Origin: Verrucomicrobiaceae bacterium
GTDB lineage: Bacteria > Verrucomicrobiota > Verrucomicrobiia > Verrucomicrobiales > Verrucomicrobiaceae
Direction: 5' to 3'
Length of the DNA: 64,000 nucleotides
Assembly: GCA_016795465.1 (NCBI GenBank)
Contig: JAEUHK010000066.1
Coordinates: 1-64,000, forward strand
The translations under genes were made by a program, and so were the position numbers. The number at the start of each line of letters is the position of its first letter. Position 1 is the first letter of the stretch. Of this stretch, positions 16,998 to 26,945 are shown piece after piece. The notes beneath the pieces were generated by a model. It was not told the origin of the DNA, searched no databases, and was given only the letters and a program-made list of their open reading frames with translations.

Positions 16998-18545
16998 ATG
17001 CACTCCTCCTTCCGCCTTCGTCATTCCTTCCTCATTCTGATTTCGGCCTTCGTCATTCCGCCGCTCGCGACGGCCGCGACACCTGCCGAAGTCACCGCCG
17101 CGGCGATCAAAGCCGTCTCCTTCTACCACGCCCACGCGGCGGCCCATGGCGGTTACGTTTATCGCTACAGCGCCGACTTCACGCTGCGTGAAGCTGAGGG
17201 CATTCCCGGCCCGGACACGATCTGGATTCAGCCGCCGGGCACGCCCGCGGTCGGGATGGCGATGCTGGATGCTTACGAGGCCACGAAGGACGAAAAGTGC
17301 CTCGCCGCCGCCGTCGAGGCCGCGCGATCTGTTTCGCGCACGCAGCTCGCTTCCGGTGGTTGGGACTACTCGGGCCATTTCGATGCCAAGGGCCGCGAAT
17401 CGAAGAATTACTGCCGCAAGGCCGATGGAACGGCCATTCCACGCACGCAGACCGCCACGCGCGAGGCTGGCTGGCACAACTGGCGTCGTCAGGACAAGAA
17501 AAACTACGCCACCTACGACGACGATGTCTCCCAGGCCGCCACGCGCTTGCTCGTGCGTGTCGATCACGCGCTCGGTGGCAAGGACGCCGAGATCAAAGAC
17601 GCTGCCGACTTCGCGCTGCGCACGATCATCATGACGCAGTATCCCGCCGGTGGTTGGAGCGCGAATTTCGACGACGCTCCCACCTTTCCGCCGCCTGTCG
17701 AAAAGTATCCCATCAAGCCCGCGAACTACCCGCAGGATTGGCCGCGCAAGTGGCCGAAGGACTTCAGCGGCTGCTACGTGCTCAATGACAACACGCACGC
17801 CACCTTGATGAGCACATTGCTCCTCGCCTGGCAGCTCCGTGGCGATGCCCAATACCTCGCGGCCGCCAAACGCGGCGGCGACTTCCTCCTGCTCGCGCAG
17901 ATGCCCGATCCGCAGCCCGCCTGGGCGCAGCAATACAACGCCGACATGCAGCCCGTGTGGAGCCGTCAATTCGAGCCCACCGCCATCAGCGGTCGCGAAA
18001 GCCAGGCCGCCATGTGGGCGCTGCTGAAGCTCGCCGCCGCCACCGGCGACAAAAAATACCTCGCGCCCGTCGCCAAGGCCATCACCTACCTCCGCACCGT
18101 GCTGCTGCCCGGCAACAAGCTCGCCCGCTTCTACGAACTGAACACCAACAAGCCCCTCTACTTCGAGCGCGGCCCCGGCGGCAAAGGTTTCGAGCTCACC
18201 TACTCCGACAAAAACGCCTCCTCGAACTACGGCTGGGTCTGGGACAGCGAACTCGACGCCCTGCAAGCCGCCGGCAGCCAGATCGCCCGTGGCGAGCCCG
18301 TGACCTTCCCCCGCACCGAAAAAGAACGCTGGTCCTCCCCGCCCACCGACGCCGACATCGCCACCATTCTCCAAGAACAAGCCCCCAACGGCTCCTGGCC
18401 CATCACCGACGACGACCGCGGCATCATGCGCGATGCGAACGGCAAAAAAACCAAACCCGTCGGTGGCGTCCTCTACAGCCTCGACTTCGTCCAAAACGTC
18501 AAAGCCATGAGCGCCTGGCTGAAAGCCAAATCAGGCCTCAAATAA
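16998..18545 (+). CDS. Secreted pectate lyase-like protein (PL10-type)
   Basis: A 515-residue exported protein of alpha-helical barrel type. The central and C-terminal part matches pectate lyase family PL10: FSGCYVLNDNTHATLMS, QMPDPQPAWAQQY, RQFEPTAISGRES and LARFYELNTNKPLYFERG. PL10 enzymes cleave polygalacturonate by beta-elimination with calcium and an Arg base. The signal peptide (about 1-26) is encoded by heptamer-like repeats (17,011-17,059), giving its odd composition FRLRHSFLILISAFVI. Pectin degradation by a Verrucomicrobium is plausible, but no other pectinolytic gene is near. Confidence 0.78.
   Translation: MHSSFRLRHSFLILISAFVIPPLATAATPAEVTAAAIKAVSFYHAHAAAHGGYVYRYSADFTLREAEGIPGPDTIWIQPPGTPAVGMAMLDAYEATKDEKCLAAAVEAARSVSRTQLASGGWDYSGHFDAKGRESKNYCRKADGTAIPRTQTATREAGWHNWRRQDKKNYATYDDDVSQAATRLLVRVDHALGGKDAEIKDAADFALRTIIMTQYPAGGWSANFDDAPTFPPPVEKYPIKPANYPQDWPRKWPKDFSGCYVLNDNTHATLMSTLLLAWQLRGDAQYLAAAKRGGDFLLLAQMPDPQPAWAQQYNADMQPVWSRQFEPTAISGRESQAAMWALLKLAAATGDKKYLAPVAKAITYLRTVLLPGNKLARFYELNTNKPLYFERGPGGKGFELTYSDKNASSNYGWVWDSELDALQAAGSQIARGEPVTFPRTEKERWSSPPTDADIATILQEQAPNGSWPITDDDRGIMRDANGKKTKPVGGVLYSLDFVQNVKAMSAWLKAKSGLK
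17011..17059. repeat. Heptamer repeats encoding a signal peptide
   Basis: Seven loosely conserved 7-base units (TCCGCCT, TCGTCAT, TCCTTCC, TCATTCT, GATTTCG, GCCTTCG, TCATTCC) make up most of the signal-peptide region of the pectate lyase-like gene. Confidence 0.55.
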
Positions 18546-18653
18546 GCCTGTCCAATTGTGGCCGGAGTCTTGCGCCTCACGCGGAACCGTGTATGGACCC
18601 CGTCCCCCGGAGGATTTTCCAGAATCCTTTCTTGAAAAAGCTCCATTTATTAA

Positions 18654-19970
<1,317 letters not shown>

Positions 19971-19981
19971 TCCGCACGCCC

Positions 19982-20305
19982 ATGAAACTCCGAGTGACAC
20001 GCGCCGACCTGCCCCAGGGCAACCTGGAGCATTGGGCGCGTGTCCTCCTGCGGGTGGCGAAGTTTATCCTTCTGCTGCTCGTGGCTCCCGTCATTCTCAT
20101 CGTCTTCCACAACCCGCTCGATGCCCAGACAGCCATGCGGGACAAGCTGGAGCAGCTCAAGCACCAGCGTGACAGCCTCGCCCAGGAGCGCGACAAGCTC
20201 CTCCGCCGCAAAGACTGGCTCGAAAAAGACGACGCCTACCTCGAATTGATGTCCCGCGACCGCCTCAATCGCCAAAAAGAGGGCGAGTATATTCTGCGGT
20301 TCTGA
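19982..20305 (+). CDS. Septum formation initiator, FtsB/DivIC family
   Basis: A 107-residue bitopic protein: cytoplasmic N-terminus, one transmembrane helix (about 28-46) and a coiled coil (about 53-85: MRDKLEQLKHQRDSLAQERDKLLRRKDWLEKDD). It ends with the family-type DRLNRQKEGEYILRF. FtsB/DivIC bridges FtsL and FtsQ/DivIB in the division machinery. Its position just after eno supports the call. A weak hairpin follows before the convergent hslR. Confidence 0.82.
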   Translation: MKLRVTRADLPQGNLEHWARVLLRVAKFILLLLVAPVILIVFHNPLDAQTAMRDKLEQLKHQRDSLAQERDKLLRRKDWLEKDDAYLELMSRDRLNRQKEGEYILRF

Positions 20306-20312
20306 CCTCAGC

Positions 20313-20330
20313 CGGGGCAAGAATGCCCCG
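20313..20330. terminator. Short hairpin between convergent genes
   Basis: A 7-bp stem CGGGGCA / TGCCCCG with an AGAA loop between the FtsB-like gene and hslR. No T-run is present, so it is a weak or factor-assisted terminator. Confidence 0.5.
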
Positions 20331-20331
20331 A

Positions 20332-20736
20332 TTACGCTTGCTGCGACTGCCAGAAGTCGCGCAGCTCACGGAGCTGCTTTTTGTTCGGTTTGGTGATCTG
20401 CTCATGCTCCGGCGGTGTGATGAGCTTTTTCTCACGACGTGCCTCCGAGGCTTTGTGGAACCATTCCGCGGGTGTGAGGTTCTCGCAGAACTCCGCCACA
20501 CGGGGCGGGCCGAGGCGTTGAGCCGGTGCGCCGAGCACTTTGAGGCGCAGACGAAGATCACCGCGCACAACTTCGATCACATCGCTGGGTCGCAGCTCAC
20601 GCGAGGCCTTCACGATTTGACCACCGATGGTCACATTGCCCTTCGCGCAGGCTTGCGTGGCCAAGGAACGTGTTTTGAAGACACGCACATGGTGCAGCCA
20701 TTTGTCCGCCCGCTGAGTCTCGACCGGCTCGCTCAT
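20332..20736 (-). CDS. hslR: S4-domain heat-shock RNA-binding protein, Hsp15/HslR family
   Basis: A 134-residue protein with an N-terminal S4 RNA-binding domain (about 8-68: RADKWLHHVRVFKTRSLATQACAKGNVTIGGQIVKASRELRPSD) and a basic C-terminal tail (KKLITPPEHEQITKPNKKQLRELRDF), as in Hsp15. E. coli Hsp15 rescues stalled 50S subunits carrying nascent chains. It overlaps the upstream yggS-type gene by ATGA, indicating translational coupling. Confidence 0.85.
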   Translation of the reverse strand: MSEPVETQRADKWLHHVRVFKTRSLATQACAKGNVTIGGQIVKASRELRPSDVIEVVRGDLRLRLKVLGAPAQRLGPPRVAEFCENLTPAEWFHKASEARREKKLITPPEHEQITKPNKKQLRELRDFWQSQQA

Positions 20737-21431
20737 GCTTTCTGATAGGTTCGCTCGCCAAAGATCGCGCTCCCCACGCGGACGATGGTGGCACCTTCCT
20801 CGATGGCGACTTCAAAATCGTGGCTCATGCCCATCGAAAGCCGGGGCAGGGGAGCGCCGCCGAGCTTTTCGAGTTCATCGCGGAGGTTTCGCAGCTCGAT
20901 GAAATATGGACGCGTCTTCTCCGGCATCGGATCAAAGGGCGGGATGCACATCAGGCCTTGAATGTGGAGGCGGTCGAGCTGGTAAAGTGCCTCCAGGCCG
21001 CCCTCGCGCAGTTCCGCGGGCTTGAAGCCATGCTTCGTGCACTCCGCGGCCAGATTCACTTCGAGATACACTTTGGGAAAAAGGCCCAGCTCACCGCCGA
21101 TGCGTTGGATGTCGCGAGCGAGATCGAGCGAATCAACGCTGTGCACGACATCCACGAGCGGCAGGATTTTGCGCACTTTGTTCGATTGAAGGTGGCCGAT
21201 GAGATGCCAGCGCAGTTTGGATGGCAGTTCGGGTGCCTTCGCCAGCACCTCCTGCACCTTGTTTTCACCAAACAAGAGCTGTCCGGCCTCGAAAGCCTCG
21301 CGGATGGCCTCGGCGGGAAAAGTCTTCGAAACTGCCAGCAAGTCCACGGAGGCCGCGTCACGGCCTGCACGCGTGCAGGCGGCGTTCATGCGTTCGTGGA
21401 TGGCGGCGATTCGGTCGGAGATTTCACTCAT
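20733..21431 (-). CDS. yggS: YggS-family pyridoxal phosphate homeostasis protein
   Basis: A 232-residue single-domain PLP-binding TIM barrel (YggS/PROSC). The PLP lysine is in [67 protein letters not shown] are conserved. It buffers PLP and affects amino-acid metabolism but has no known catalysis. The ATG at 21,431 is preferred over one at 21,503, which would add 24 unconserved residues. The stop overlaps the hslR start. Confidence 0.92.
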   Translation of the reverse strand: MSEISDRIAAIHERMNAACTRAGRDAASVDLLAVSKTFPAEAIREAFEAGQLLFGENKVQEVLAKAPELPSKLRWHLIGHLQSNKVRKILPLVDVVHSVDSLDLARDIQRIGGELGLFPKVYLEVNLAAECTKHGFKPAELREGGLEALYQLDRLHIQGLMCIPPFDPMPEKTRPYFIELRNLRDELEKLGGAPLPRLSMGMSHDFEVAIEEGATIVRVGSAIFGERTYQKA

Positions 21432-21493
21432 GCGGGAGAAATCCGAAAAGCAGACCTCTCCGCAACGTATTTTCCGCCCCAACACCATCCTCC

Positions 21494-22810
21494 ATGCAAT
21501 CACGCCGCCATTTCATCCGCCAGTCCGCCGCCACGCTGTTCGCCGCCCCTTGGGTCACCACCGGGATGCGGGCTGCCTCACCGAATGGCAAGCTGCGCCA
21601 CGCGGCCTTTGGTGCCAGCGGCATGAGCTGGGCGGACATGACGAGCCTGTCGAATCATCCCATGTGGGAGCTGGTGGCCGTGTGCGATGTGGACACACGC
21701 AACTTCAAGCGGGCGCAGGAGAAGTGGCCGAACATCAAAGTGTATCAGGACTGGCGTGAACTGCTCGAAAAGGAGTCTGAGAACATCGACAGCGTGAACG
21801 TTTCCACGCCGGACCACATGCACGGCAGCATCGGCATCGCGTCGATTGCCAAAGGCAAGCACGTTTACGGGCAGAAACCGCTCGCGCACAACCTGTGGGA
21901 ATGCCGCCAGATGGTCGAGCGTGCTCGTGACAAGGGCGTGATGACCCAGATGGGCATCCAGATTTCCTCCGACTTCTCCGAGCGTCTCGCCGTCGAGCTC
22001 ATTCAGCTTGGTGTGATCGGCAAGGTGAAGGAGGCGCACACCTTCTCGAACAAGAAGTGGGGTGACATGGAGGTGCGTCCGCAAAAGAGCGATCCCATCC
22101 CCGCGGAGCTTGATTGGGACAAGTGGCTCGGCGTTGCCCCTGAGCGCAGCTACATCAAAGGCTACGATCATCCCGGCAACTGGCGCAAGCGTCGCGACTT
22201 CGGCACCGGCACGCTCGGTGACATGGGCTGCCATATGTTCAGCGGCTGGTTCCGCTCGCTCGATCTCGCCGCACCCACCGCGGTCGTTTCACGCGGTCCG
22301 GCACCGAACAAGGACAACTGGGCCATCAACGCGGTCGTCGAATACACCTTCAAAGGCACGAAGTTCACCGCTGGTGAGAGCATCAAGGTCACTTGGACGG
22401 ATGGTGATGCCCGTTCGCCGGCTGAAGTGATGGCGCTGGCAGGTGATGTGGCTAAATTCCCCGGCCAGGGCACGATTTACCTCGGCACCGATGGCGTGCT
22501 GCTGCATCCGCACGGCTCCACGCCGATGCTTTACCCGCGTGACAAGTTCACCGGCTACAAATACCCGAAGCTTGAGCCGCGGAATCACTGGTTCGATTTC
22601 ATCGACTGCTGCCTGAAAGGCGATAAGAAGCCCAGCGCGAACTTCGACTATGCCGGCCCGCTTACCGAGGCGGTGCTTCTCGGCTGCCTCGCGAGTGCGT
22701 TCCCGAATGAAAACCTCACCTGGGATGCGCCCGCGCTCAAGATTCCGAACAACGCCGCCGCGGACAAGATGGTCCGTCGCGACTACCGCAAGGGCTGGGA
22801 GATCGTCTGA
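21494..22810 (+). CDS. Tat-exported Gfo/Idh/MocA-family oxidoreductase
   Basis: A 438-residue protein with a twin-arginine leader (SRRHFIRQSAATLFAAPW) followed by a Rossmann-fold oxidoreductase: VAVCDVDTRNFKRAQEKWPNIKVYQDWRELLE, VNVSTPDHMHG, GKHVYGQKPLAHNLWE and the catalytic-site region GTGTLGDMGCHMFSGW. Exported Gfo/Idh/MocA proteins are abundant in Planctomycetes and Verrucomicrobia and act on sugars with tightly bound nicotinamide cofactor. The substrate is unknown. The ATG at 21,494 gives a complete Tat leader. A 10-bp hairpin follows at 22,843. Confidence 0.88.
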   Translation: MQSRRHFIRQSAATLFAAPWVTTGMRAASPNGKLRHAAFGASGMSWADMTSLSNHPMWELVAVCDVDTRNFKRAQEKWPNIKVYQDWRELLEKESENIDSVNVSTPDHMHGSIGIASIAKGKHVYGQKPLAHNLWECRQMVERARDKGVMTQMGIQISSDFSERLAVELIQLGVIGKVKEAHTFSNKKWGDMEVRPQKSDPIPAELDWDKWLGVAPERSYIKGYDHPGNWRKRRDFGTGTLGDMGCHMFSGWFRSLDLAAPTAVVSRGPAPNKDNWAINAVVEYTFKGTKFTAGESIKVTWTDGDARSPAEVMALAGDVAKFPGQGTIYLGTDGVLLHPHGSTPMLYPRDKFTGYKYPKLEPRNHWFDFIDCCLKGDKKPSANFDYAGPLTEAVLLGCLASAFPNENLTWDAPALKIPNNAAADKMVRRDYRKGWEIV

Positions 22811-22842
22811 GGCTGCTTTTGAGAGTCACGCGTCTTGTTTGC

Positions 22843-22870
22843 CACGCCGAGGTCTGCTAGCCTCGGCGTG
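22843..22870 (+). terminator. Hairpin terminator overlapping the next gene's start region
   Basis: A perfect 10-bp stem, CACGCCGAGG / CCTCGGCGTG, with an 8-base loop, 32 bases after the oxidoreductase stop. No T-run follows; the sequence continues TTGAATTT, close to the likely start of the pseudopilin gene, so it could also limit that gene's translation. Confidence 0.55.
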
Positions 22871-23677
22871 TTGAATTTCGACCTTCCAGCCTCGCACAGC
22901 CTTCCGCGTTCGCGGCGGGGCTTCACCTTGCTGGAAATGTCCATCGTGCTGTTGATCCTGGCGCTGCTCGTGGGAGCTGTGTTTGGCATTTTGCAGAGCT
23001 CATTGCAGCTCGCGGACAACGTGAAGGCCGAATCGGATCGCGAACTGCGGGTGCAGAAGTTTGTGGAGCTGTGCGAGAATGCTTTCAATCGTCTCCCGCC
23101 GGATGGCGTGATCTCCATCCGCCCGCAGAAGGGCTTTGGCAGCCAGCAGCAGATGCTGGAGATCGCCTTCGCGCTCTCACCGTTCGATGCGGCTACGCCT
23201 GGCATTGTCACCATCGGCTCTGTGGCGGCGAAAGATGGTTCGCTGGAGGTTGGAGTGTCGTTTGAAGAGGTGCCGCTGAACTTTGCCCCGACGCAGCGAA
23301 ACAACACCGCACGCCCTGTGGAGGTGCCGCTGCTGCGTGGCATCCATTCGATGCACTGGCGGGTGTATGATCCGCAGTCGCAGAAGTGGGTGGACCAATG
23401 GAACGAAAAGGCCGTGGCGGCTGAAATCATCAAAAGCGGGCAGACGACGCTCACCGGCTTGCCACCGTCTGGTCAAAATCTCTCGCTGAATCTCAACGTG
23501 GGTGATCCCACGCAGCCTCCTGGTGCCGCCAACTCGCCCGCCACGCCGCCTCCGGCGCAAAACCTCGGCACTTCCATGTATCCTCGCCCGCCAATGCTCG
23601 AGCTCAGCATCTCCGAAAACGGCGAGGAGCCCCGGCGCTGGATCTTCTGGATTCCCGAATCCGTCGTGCCCCAGTGA
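22868..23677 (+). CDS. Type II secretion/pseudopilin-like protein with prepilin leader
   Basis: About 270 residues. A prepilin peptidase motif SRRGFTLLEMSIVLLILALLVGAVFGIL gives cleavage after Gly with Glu+5 of the mature protein. The rest is beta-rich with a Pro/Ala-rich linker (about 210-235), similar to minor pseudopilins of the GspJ type. The start is uncertain: GTG 22,868 or TTG 22,871 give a leader of normal length, whereas TTG 22,835 would begin upstream of the hairpin at 22,843-22,870. It converges on a GspF-like gene, so both probably belong to one secretion or pilus-like system. Confidence 0.75.
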   Translation: MLNFDLPASHSLPRSRRGFTLLEMSIVLLILALLVGAVFGILQSSLQLADNVKAESDRELRVQKFVELCENAFNRLPPDGVISIRPQKGFGSQQQMLEIAFALSPFDAATPGIVTIGSVAAKDGSLEVGVSFEEVPLNFAPTQRNNTARPVEVPLLRGIHSMHWRVYDPQSQKWVDQWNEKAVAAEIIKSGQTTLTGLPPSGQNLSLNLNVGDPTQPPGAANSPATPPPAQNLGTSMYPRPPMLELSISENGEEPRRWIFWIPESVVPQ

Positions 23678-23686
23678 TGCGCGGCG

Positions 23687-24682
23687 TCACAGTGCCTCGA
23701 TCTGCCTTCCGATCTCGGTGTAATAACCGGCCACCATGCTGACGATGCGGTAGGCCGCATACATCACCACGCCGGCGTAGAAGAGCTTCGGCAGCCAGTT
23801 CGAGACGCGTTGAAGGGACTCTTGGGCTTCGATCATCTCGGCGGCGGCCCACGAGTTCATCTCACGGTCGAGCGTGCCCGCTTCTTCGGCGGTGCTCACG
23901 CTGTGGACAAACACAATGGGAAAGCCATGCACGTCAGCCATGGAACCGCCGATCATCTCTCCTTGGGCGATCTTTTTGGCAGCATCCTCCGCAGCCCGGC
24001 GCAGCACGCCGCTGTGCGAGGCTCCCCCGGCCATCAGCATGCACTCCGCCATGCGCATGCCCGCCAGCAGGCAGGCGTGAAACACCTGCGCAAAGCGTGC
24101 CAGCGCCCAGTGCTGGCGCACGCTGCCGATCAGCGGGATGCGCCACAGCCAGCGTTCCACCTCCGCGGAGGCGGTGCCCTTTCGTGAAAGCCAGCGCCAG
24201 CCGATGATGGTGAGTCCGATCACCAGCCAGAAGATCAAAAGCGTGAGAATGACCCGCCGCAGCGGGCTTTCCGTGCCATTCATCTCCGCTGTGACCAACG
24301 CGGGCAGTTCCGGCAGCAGCAAACCGAGGTGCGCGAGCACGAGCGGGTAGATCATGGCCGATCTCATCTGCTTCAGCCCGAGGTCCCAGGCCTCAAAATA
24401 CCGCGCCAAGTGCCCGAATCCATCTGCGAGCCTGCCGCTGCGTTCGCCCGCTGAGATTAGTGTCCACTCCAACTCGCCGGAGAAGGCCTTGTTATGTGTC
24501 TCGACGGCCTCCGCCACACTTTGTCCGGCCTTCAAACCCTCTTGAAGGCCTTGCAGCCACGTTTGGCGGGCATGCGAGGGATTTTGCCCGAGGAGCAAAT
24601 CGAGCGTCCGGTCGAGATGAAAGTCCGCTCCGGTCAGTTTGGCCAGTTCGCGGTAGAGGGAGGCTTTTTCGGAAAGTTTCAT
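23687..24682 (-). CDS. Type II secretion system F-domain inner membrane protein
   Basis: A 331-residue protein with two T2SSF-type helical domains separated by membrane segments (about 90-115 onward, 145-170, 305-330), related to GspF/PilC. LEWTLISAGERSGRLADGFGHLARYFE matches the first F domain. The second (about 190-300, ending SVSTAEEAGTLDREMNSWA) is degenerate compared with canonical GspF. The ATG at 24,682 was chosen over one at 24,742 because the conserved helical domain begins there. Confidence 0.8.
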   Translation of the reverse strand: MKLSEKASLYRELAKLTGADFHLDRTLDLLLGQNPSHARQTWLQGLQEGLKAGQSVAEAVETHNKAFSGELEWTLISAGERSGRLADGFGHLARYFEAWDLGLKQMRSAMIYPLVLAHLGLLLPELPALVTAEMNGTESPLRRVILTLLIFWLVIGLTIIGWRWLSRKGTASAEVERWLWRIPLIGSVRQHWALARFAQVFHACLLAGMRMAECMLMAGGASHSGVLRRAAEDAAKKIAQGEMIGGSMADVHGFPIVFVHSVSTAEEAGTLDREMNSWAAAEMIEAQESLQRVSNWLPKLFYAGVVMYAAYRIVSMVAGYYTEIGRQIEAL

Positions 24683-24793
24683 CGCCGGGCGCAAACCTCG
24701 CCCCGGGCAGCGGGCAGGGCAAGTTTGCTGACAATTAGCCAATCATCTAGCTGGCGCTTTCCGCTCAAGCTGAGTAAAAAGCGCATCTCCCGA

Positions 24794-25849
24794 ATGGCAC
24801 TCTCAGACAAATTCGATCCAGACGCCCGCTGGATGCATCAGGCAATCGACCAGGCAAAGCGCGGCATCGGCCTCACCAGCCCCAATCCTCCCGTGGGTGC
24901 CGTCATTGTGGCCCAAGACCGCGTCATAGGTCAGGGCTATCATGCGAAAGCCGGTGGCCCGCATGCCGAGGTGGAGGCCATCAAGGACGCGAAGGCCAGT
25001 TTTCCGAAGTTACTGCCCGGCGCGACCATTTACGTCACCCTCGAGCCCTGCTGCACCCATGGCCGCACGCCGCCGTGCACCGATGCGATCATCGCCGCGG
25101 GCATCAAACGCGTCGTGATCGGTGCCAATGACCCCAATCCCTCCCATCACCAAAAGGCTCGCGACATCCTCATGCTCGCCGGGGTGAGCGTGAAATCCGG
25201 CACGCTGGCCGATGAATGCGGTGAACTGATCCTCGCCTTTTCGAAATGGATCACCACCGGCATGCCTTACGTCATCGCCAAGGCTGGCCAGAGCCTTGAT
25301 GGCCGCATCACACGGCCTGCGGGCGAGAGCCAGTGGCTCACCAGCAGTGCCGCCCGCATCCATGGCCGCCGCCTGCGCCTGCGATCCGATGCCATCATCG
25401 TCGGTGCCGAGACCGTGCGGAAGGACAACCCCCGCCTCACCCTGCGCGATGGCTGCGCCGCTACCGGGAAGGAGCAGCCCTGGCGTGTCATTCTCACCCG
25501 CAGCGGCGATATTCCCGCAGACTGCCATCTCCTGAATGATGTCTACAAGGAGCGCACGCTCATCATGCAGGGCGTGGACCTGCGCGAGGTGATGCGGCAG
25601 CTCGGCGAGCGTGGCGTCGTCACCGTGCTCATCGAGGGTGGCGGCATCATTCTCGGCCAGGCCTTCCGCGAGCAGCTCGTGGATGAGGTGCACTGGTACA
25701 TCGCGCCCTTGCTTTGCGGTGGCGGGCGTCCCTCGCTCGCCGGGCCAGCCTTGCCAGCCTCGGTGGAGCTCGATCAGGCCAAAGTGATGCCCATCGGCGA
25801 CAACGTCCACATCAGCGGGTTTGTGAAAAAGGTCCCCCAACCGGCCTGA
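24794..25849 (+). CDS. ribD: Bifunctional riboflavin biosynthesis deaminase/reductase
   Basis: A 351-residue two-domain enzyme that deaminates then reduces the pyrimidine intermediate made from GTP. Deaminase domain (about 1-145): zinc motifs HAEVEAI and EPCCTHGRTPPC. Reductase domain (about 150-350): AKAGQSLDGRI, SQWLTSSAARIHGRRLRLRSDAIIVGAETVRKDNPRLT and VLIEGGG. No FMN riboswitch or other rib gene is visible. It lies 6 bases before trpF, forming an unusual ribD-trpF pair. Confidence 0.96.
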   Translation: MALSDKFDPDARWMHQAIDQAKRGIGLTSPNPPVGAVIVAQDRVIGQGYHAKAGGPHAEVEAIKDAKASFPKLLPGATIYVTLEPCCTHGRTPPCTDAIIAAGIKRVVIGANDPNPSHHQKARDILMLAGVSVKSGTLADECGELILAFSKWITTGMPYVIAKAGQSLDGRITRPAGESQWLTSSAARIHGRRLRLRSDAIIVGAETVRKDNPRLTLRDGCAATGKEQPWRVILTRSGDIPADCHLLNDVYKERTLIMQGVDLREVMRQLGERGVVTVLIEGGGIILGQAFREQLVDEVHWYIAPLLCGGGRPSLAGPALPASVELDQAKVMPIGDNVHISGFVKKVPQPA

Positions 25850-25855
25850 AGCACC

Positions 25856-26500
25856 ATGTTCCCTCCTCCCAATCGTCTCGGCATCAAAATCTGCGGCTTC
25901 AAAGACCCTCGACAGGTGCCGCTCGTCTTTGACCTGGGTGCTGATGCGGTCGGCATCAACCTCTGGCCGCAGTCAAAGCGCTACCTGCCGCTCGCTGAAG
26001 CCGAGCAGCACCTCGCGGAAACCGCCGCGCATCATCATCTCGTGGCCGTTTTGGTGAACCCGGACGCGGCGCTGCTCGATGCCACCATTCGCAGCGGCCT
26101 CTTCCGCACGCTGCAATTGCACGGCGATGAGCCGCCATCGCTCGTCGCCGAGCTGCTCGAGCGTGGTCAGCAGGTCATCAAGGCCTTCCAGGTGCGTGAT
26201 GCAGTCTCGCTGGATGCCATCGGCACCTACGCCTGCGCCGATGTGCTGCTCGATGCCTACAATCCCGGCCTGTATGGCGGCGCTGGGCATTCGTTTCCGT
26301 GGGATCTCGCCGTGCAGGCTGCCGATCGCTTCCCGGACAAGCGCATCATTCTCTCCGGCGGTCTCACGCCGCAAACCATCGCCACCGCCATCGCGCAGAC
26401 GCATCCCGCCGCGGTCGATGTGGCCAGTGGTGTGGAATCCTCGCCCGGGGTGAAGGATCTGGCCCTCGTGGCCGAGTTCATCCATCAGGCACGCGGCTGA
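25856..26500 (+). CDS. trpF: Phosphoribosylanthranilate isomerase
   Basis: A 214-residue TIM barrel of tryptophan synthesis. The catalytic Cys is in IKICGFKDPRQ, and GADAVGINLWPQSKRYL, VAVLVNPD, LQLHGDE (catalytic Asp region in LLDAYNPGLYGGAG), ILSGGLTP and VDVASGVESSPGVKD match TrpF. It is separated from other trp genes in this window and coupled to ribD, probably co-transcribed. Confidence 0.95.
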   Translation: MFPPPNRLGIKICGFKDPRQVPLVFDLGADAVGINLWPQSKRYLPLAEAEQHLAETAAHHHLVAVLVNPDAALLDATIRSGLFRTLQLHGDEPPSLVAELLERGQQVIKAFQVRDAVSLDAIGTYACADVLLDAYNPGLYGGAGHSFPWDLAVQAADRFPDKRIILSGGLTPQTIATAIAQTHPAAVDVASGVESSPGVKDLALVAEFIHQARG

Positions 26501-26577
26501 GCCCCGTCTCTTTTACGGCGGTTTTAGAGCTTGCGGCAGGGGCGTGGTTTTGATACTTCCCGCGCCCCACTGCCCCC

Positions 26578-26916
26578 ATGAGCAAAGCCGCCTCCCAGCC
26601 CCCGGAACTGTCCTTCGAGGACGCGATGTCGCGTCTCGATGAGATCGTCGGCGCGATGGAGACGGACCGCATGCCGCTGGAGGAGATGATCCGCAGCTAC
26701 GAGGAAGGGATCGCCCTGCTGAAAAACTGCCGCCAGCGCCTCGACGGGGCCCGTCGGCGGGTCGAGCTCATCTCCGCCGACCTCGAAAGTGGCAAGGCCA
26801 GCACTTCATCCTTCGACGCCGATGCCGCCGCGGAGGAAGATGATGCCGCGACCAGCCGCCAATCGCCTCCAAAACGTCGCAAAGCCTCCGAGGGCGACGA
26901 AATCCGGCTCTTTTAA
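26578..26916 (+). CDS. xseB: Exodeoxyribonuclease VII small subunit
   Basis: 112 residues. The N-terminal helical hairpin LSFEDAMSRLDEIVGAMETDRMPLEEMIRSYEEGIALLKNCRQRLDGARRRVELI is typical XseB. The C-terminus (about 75-112) is an acidic then basic extension not found in E. coli XseB. Exonuclease VII degrades single-stranded DNA with XseA, which is not in the window. It precedes dxs, echoing the xseB-ispA-dxs order of Enterobacteria without ispA. Confidence 0.92.
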   Translation: MSKAASQPPELSFEDAMSRLDEIVGAMETDRMPLEEMIRSYEEGIALLKNCRQRLDGARRRVELISADLESGKASTSSFDADAAAEEDDAATSRQSPPKRRKASEGDEIRLF

Positions 26917-26945
26917 GTTTTTACCTCTGACACTCGATCTCTTCC

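Noticed and set aside
16944-18494. Long minus-strand frame over the pectate lyase-like gene
   Set aside because: It is the complement of a gene with clear family motifs and a signal peptide.
24743-24793. FMN riboswitch upstream of ribD
   Set aside because: The divergent gap is only about 110 bases including the GspF start and shows none of the conserved RFN stems.
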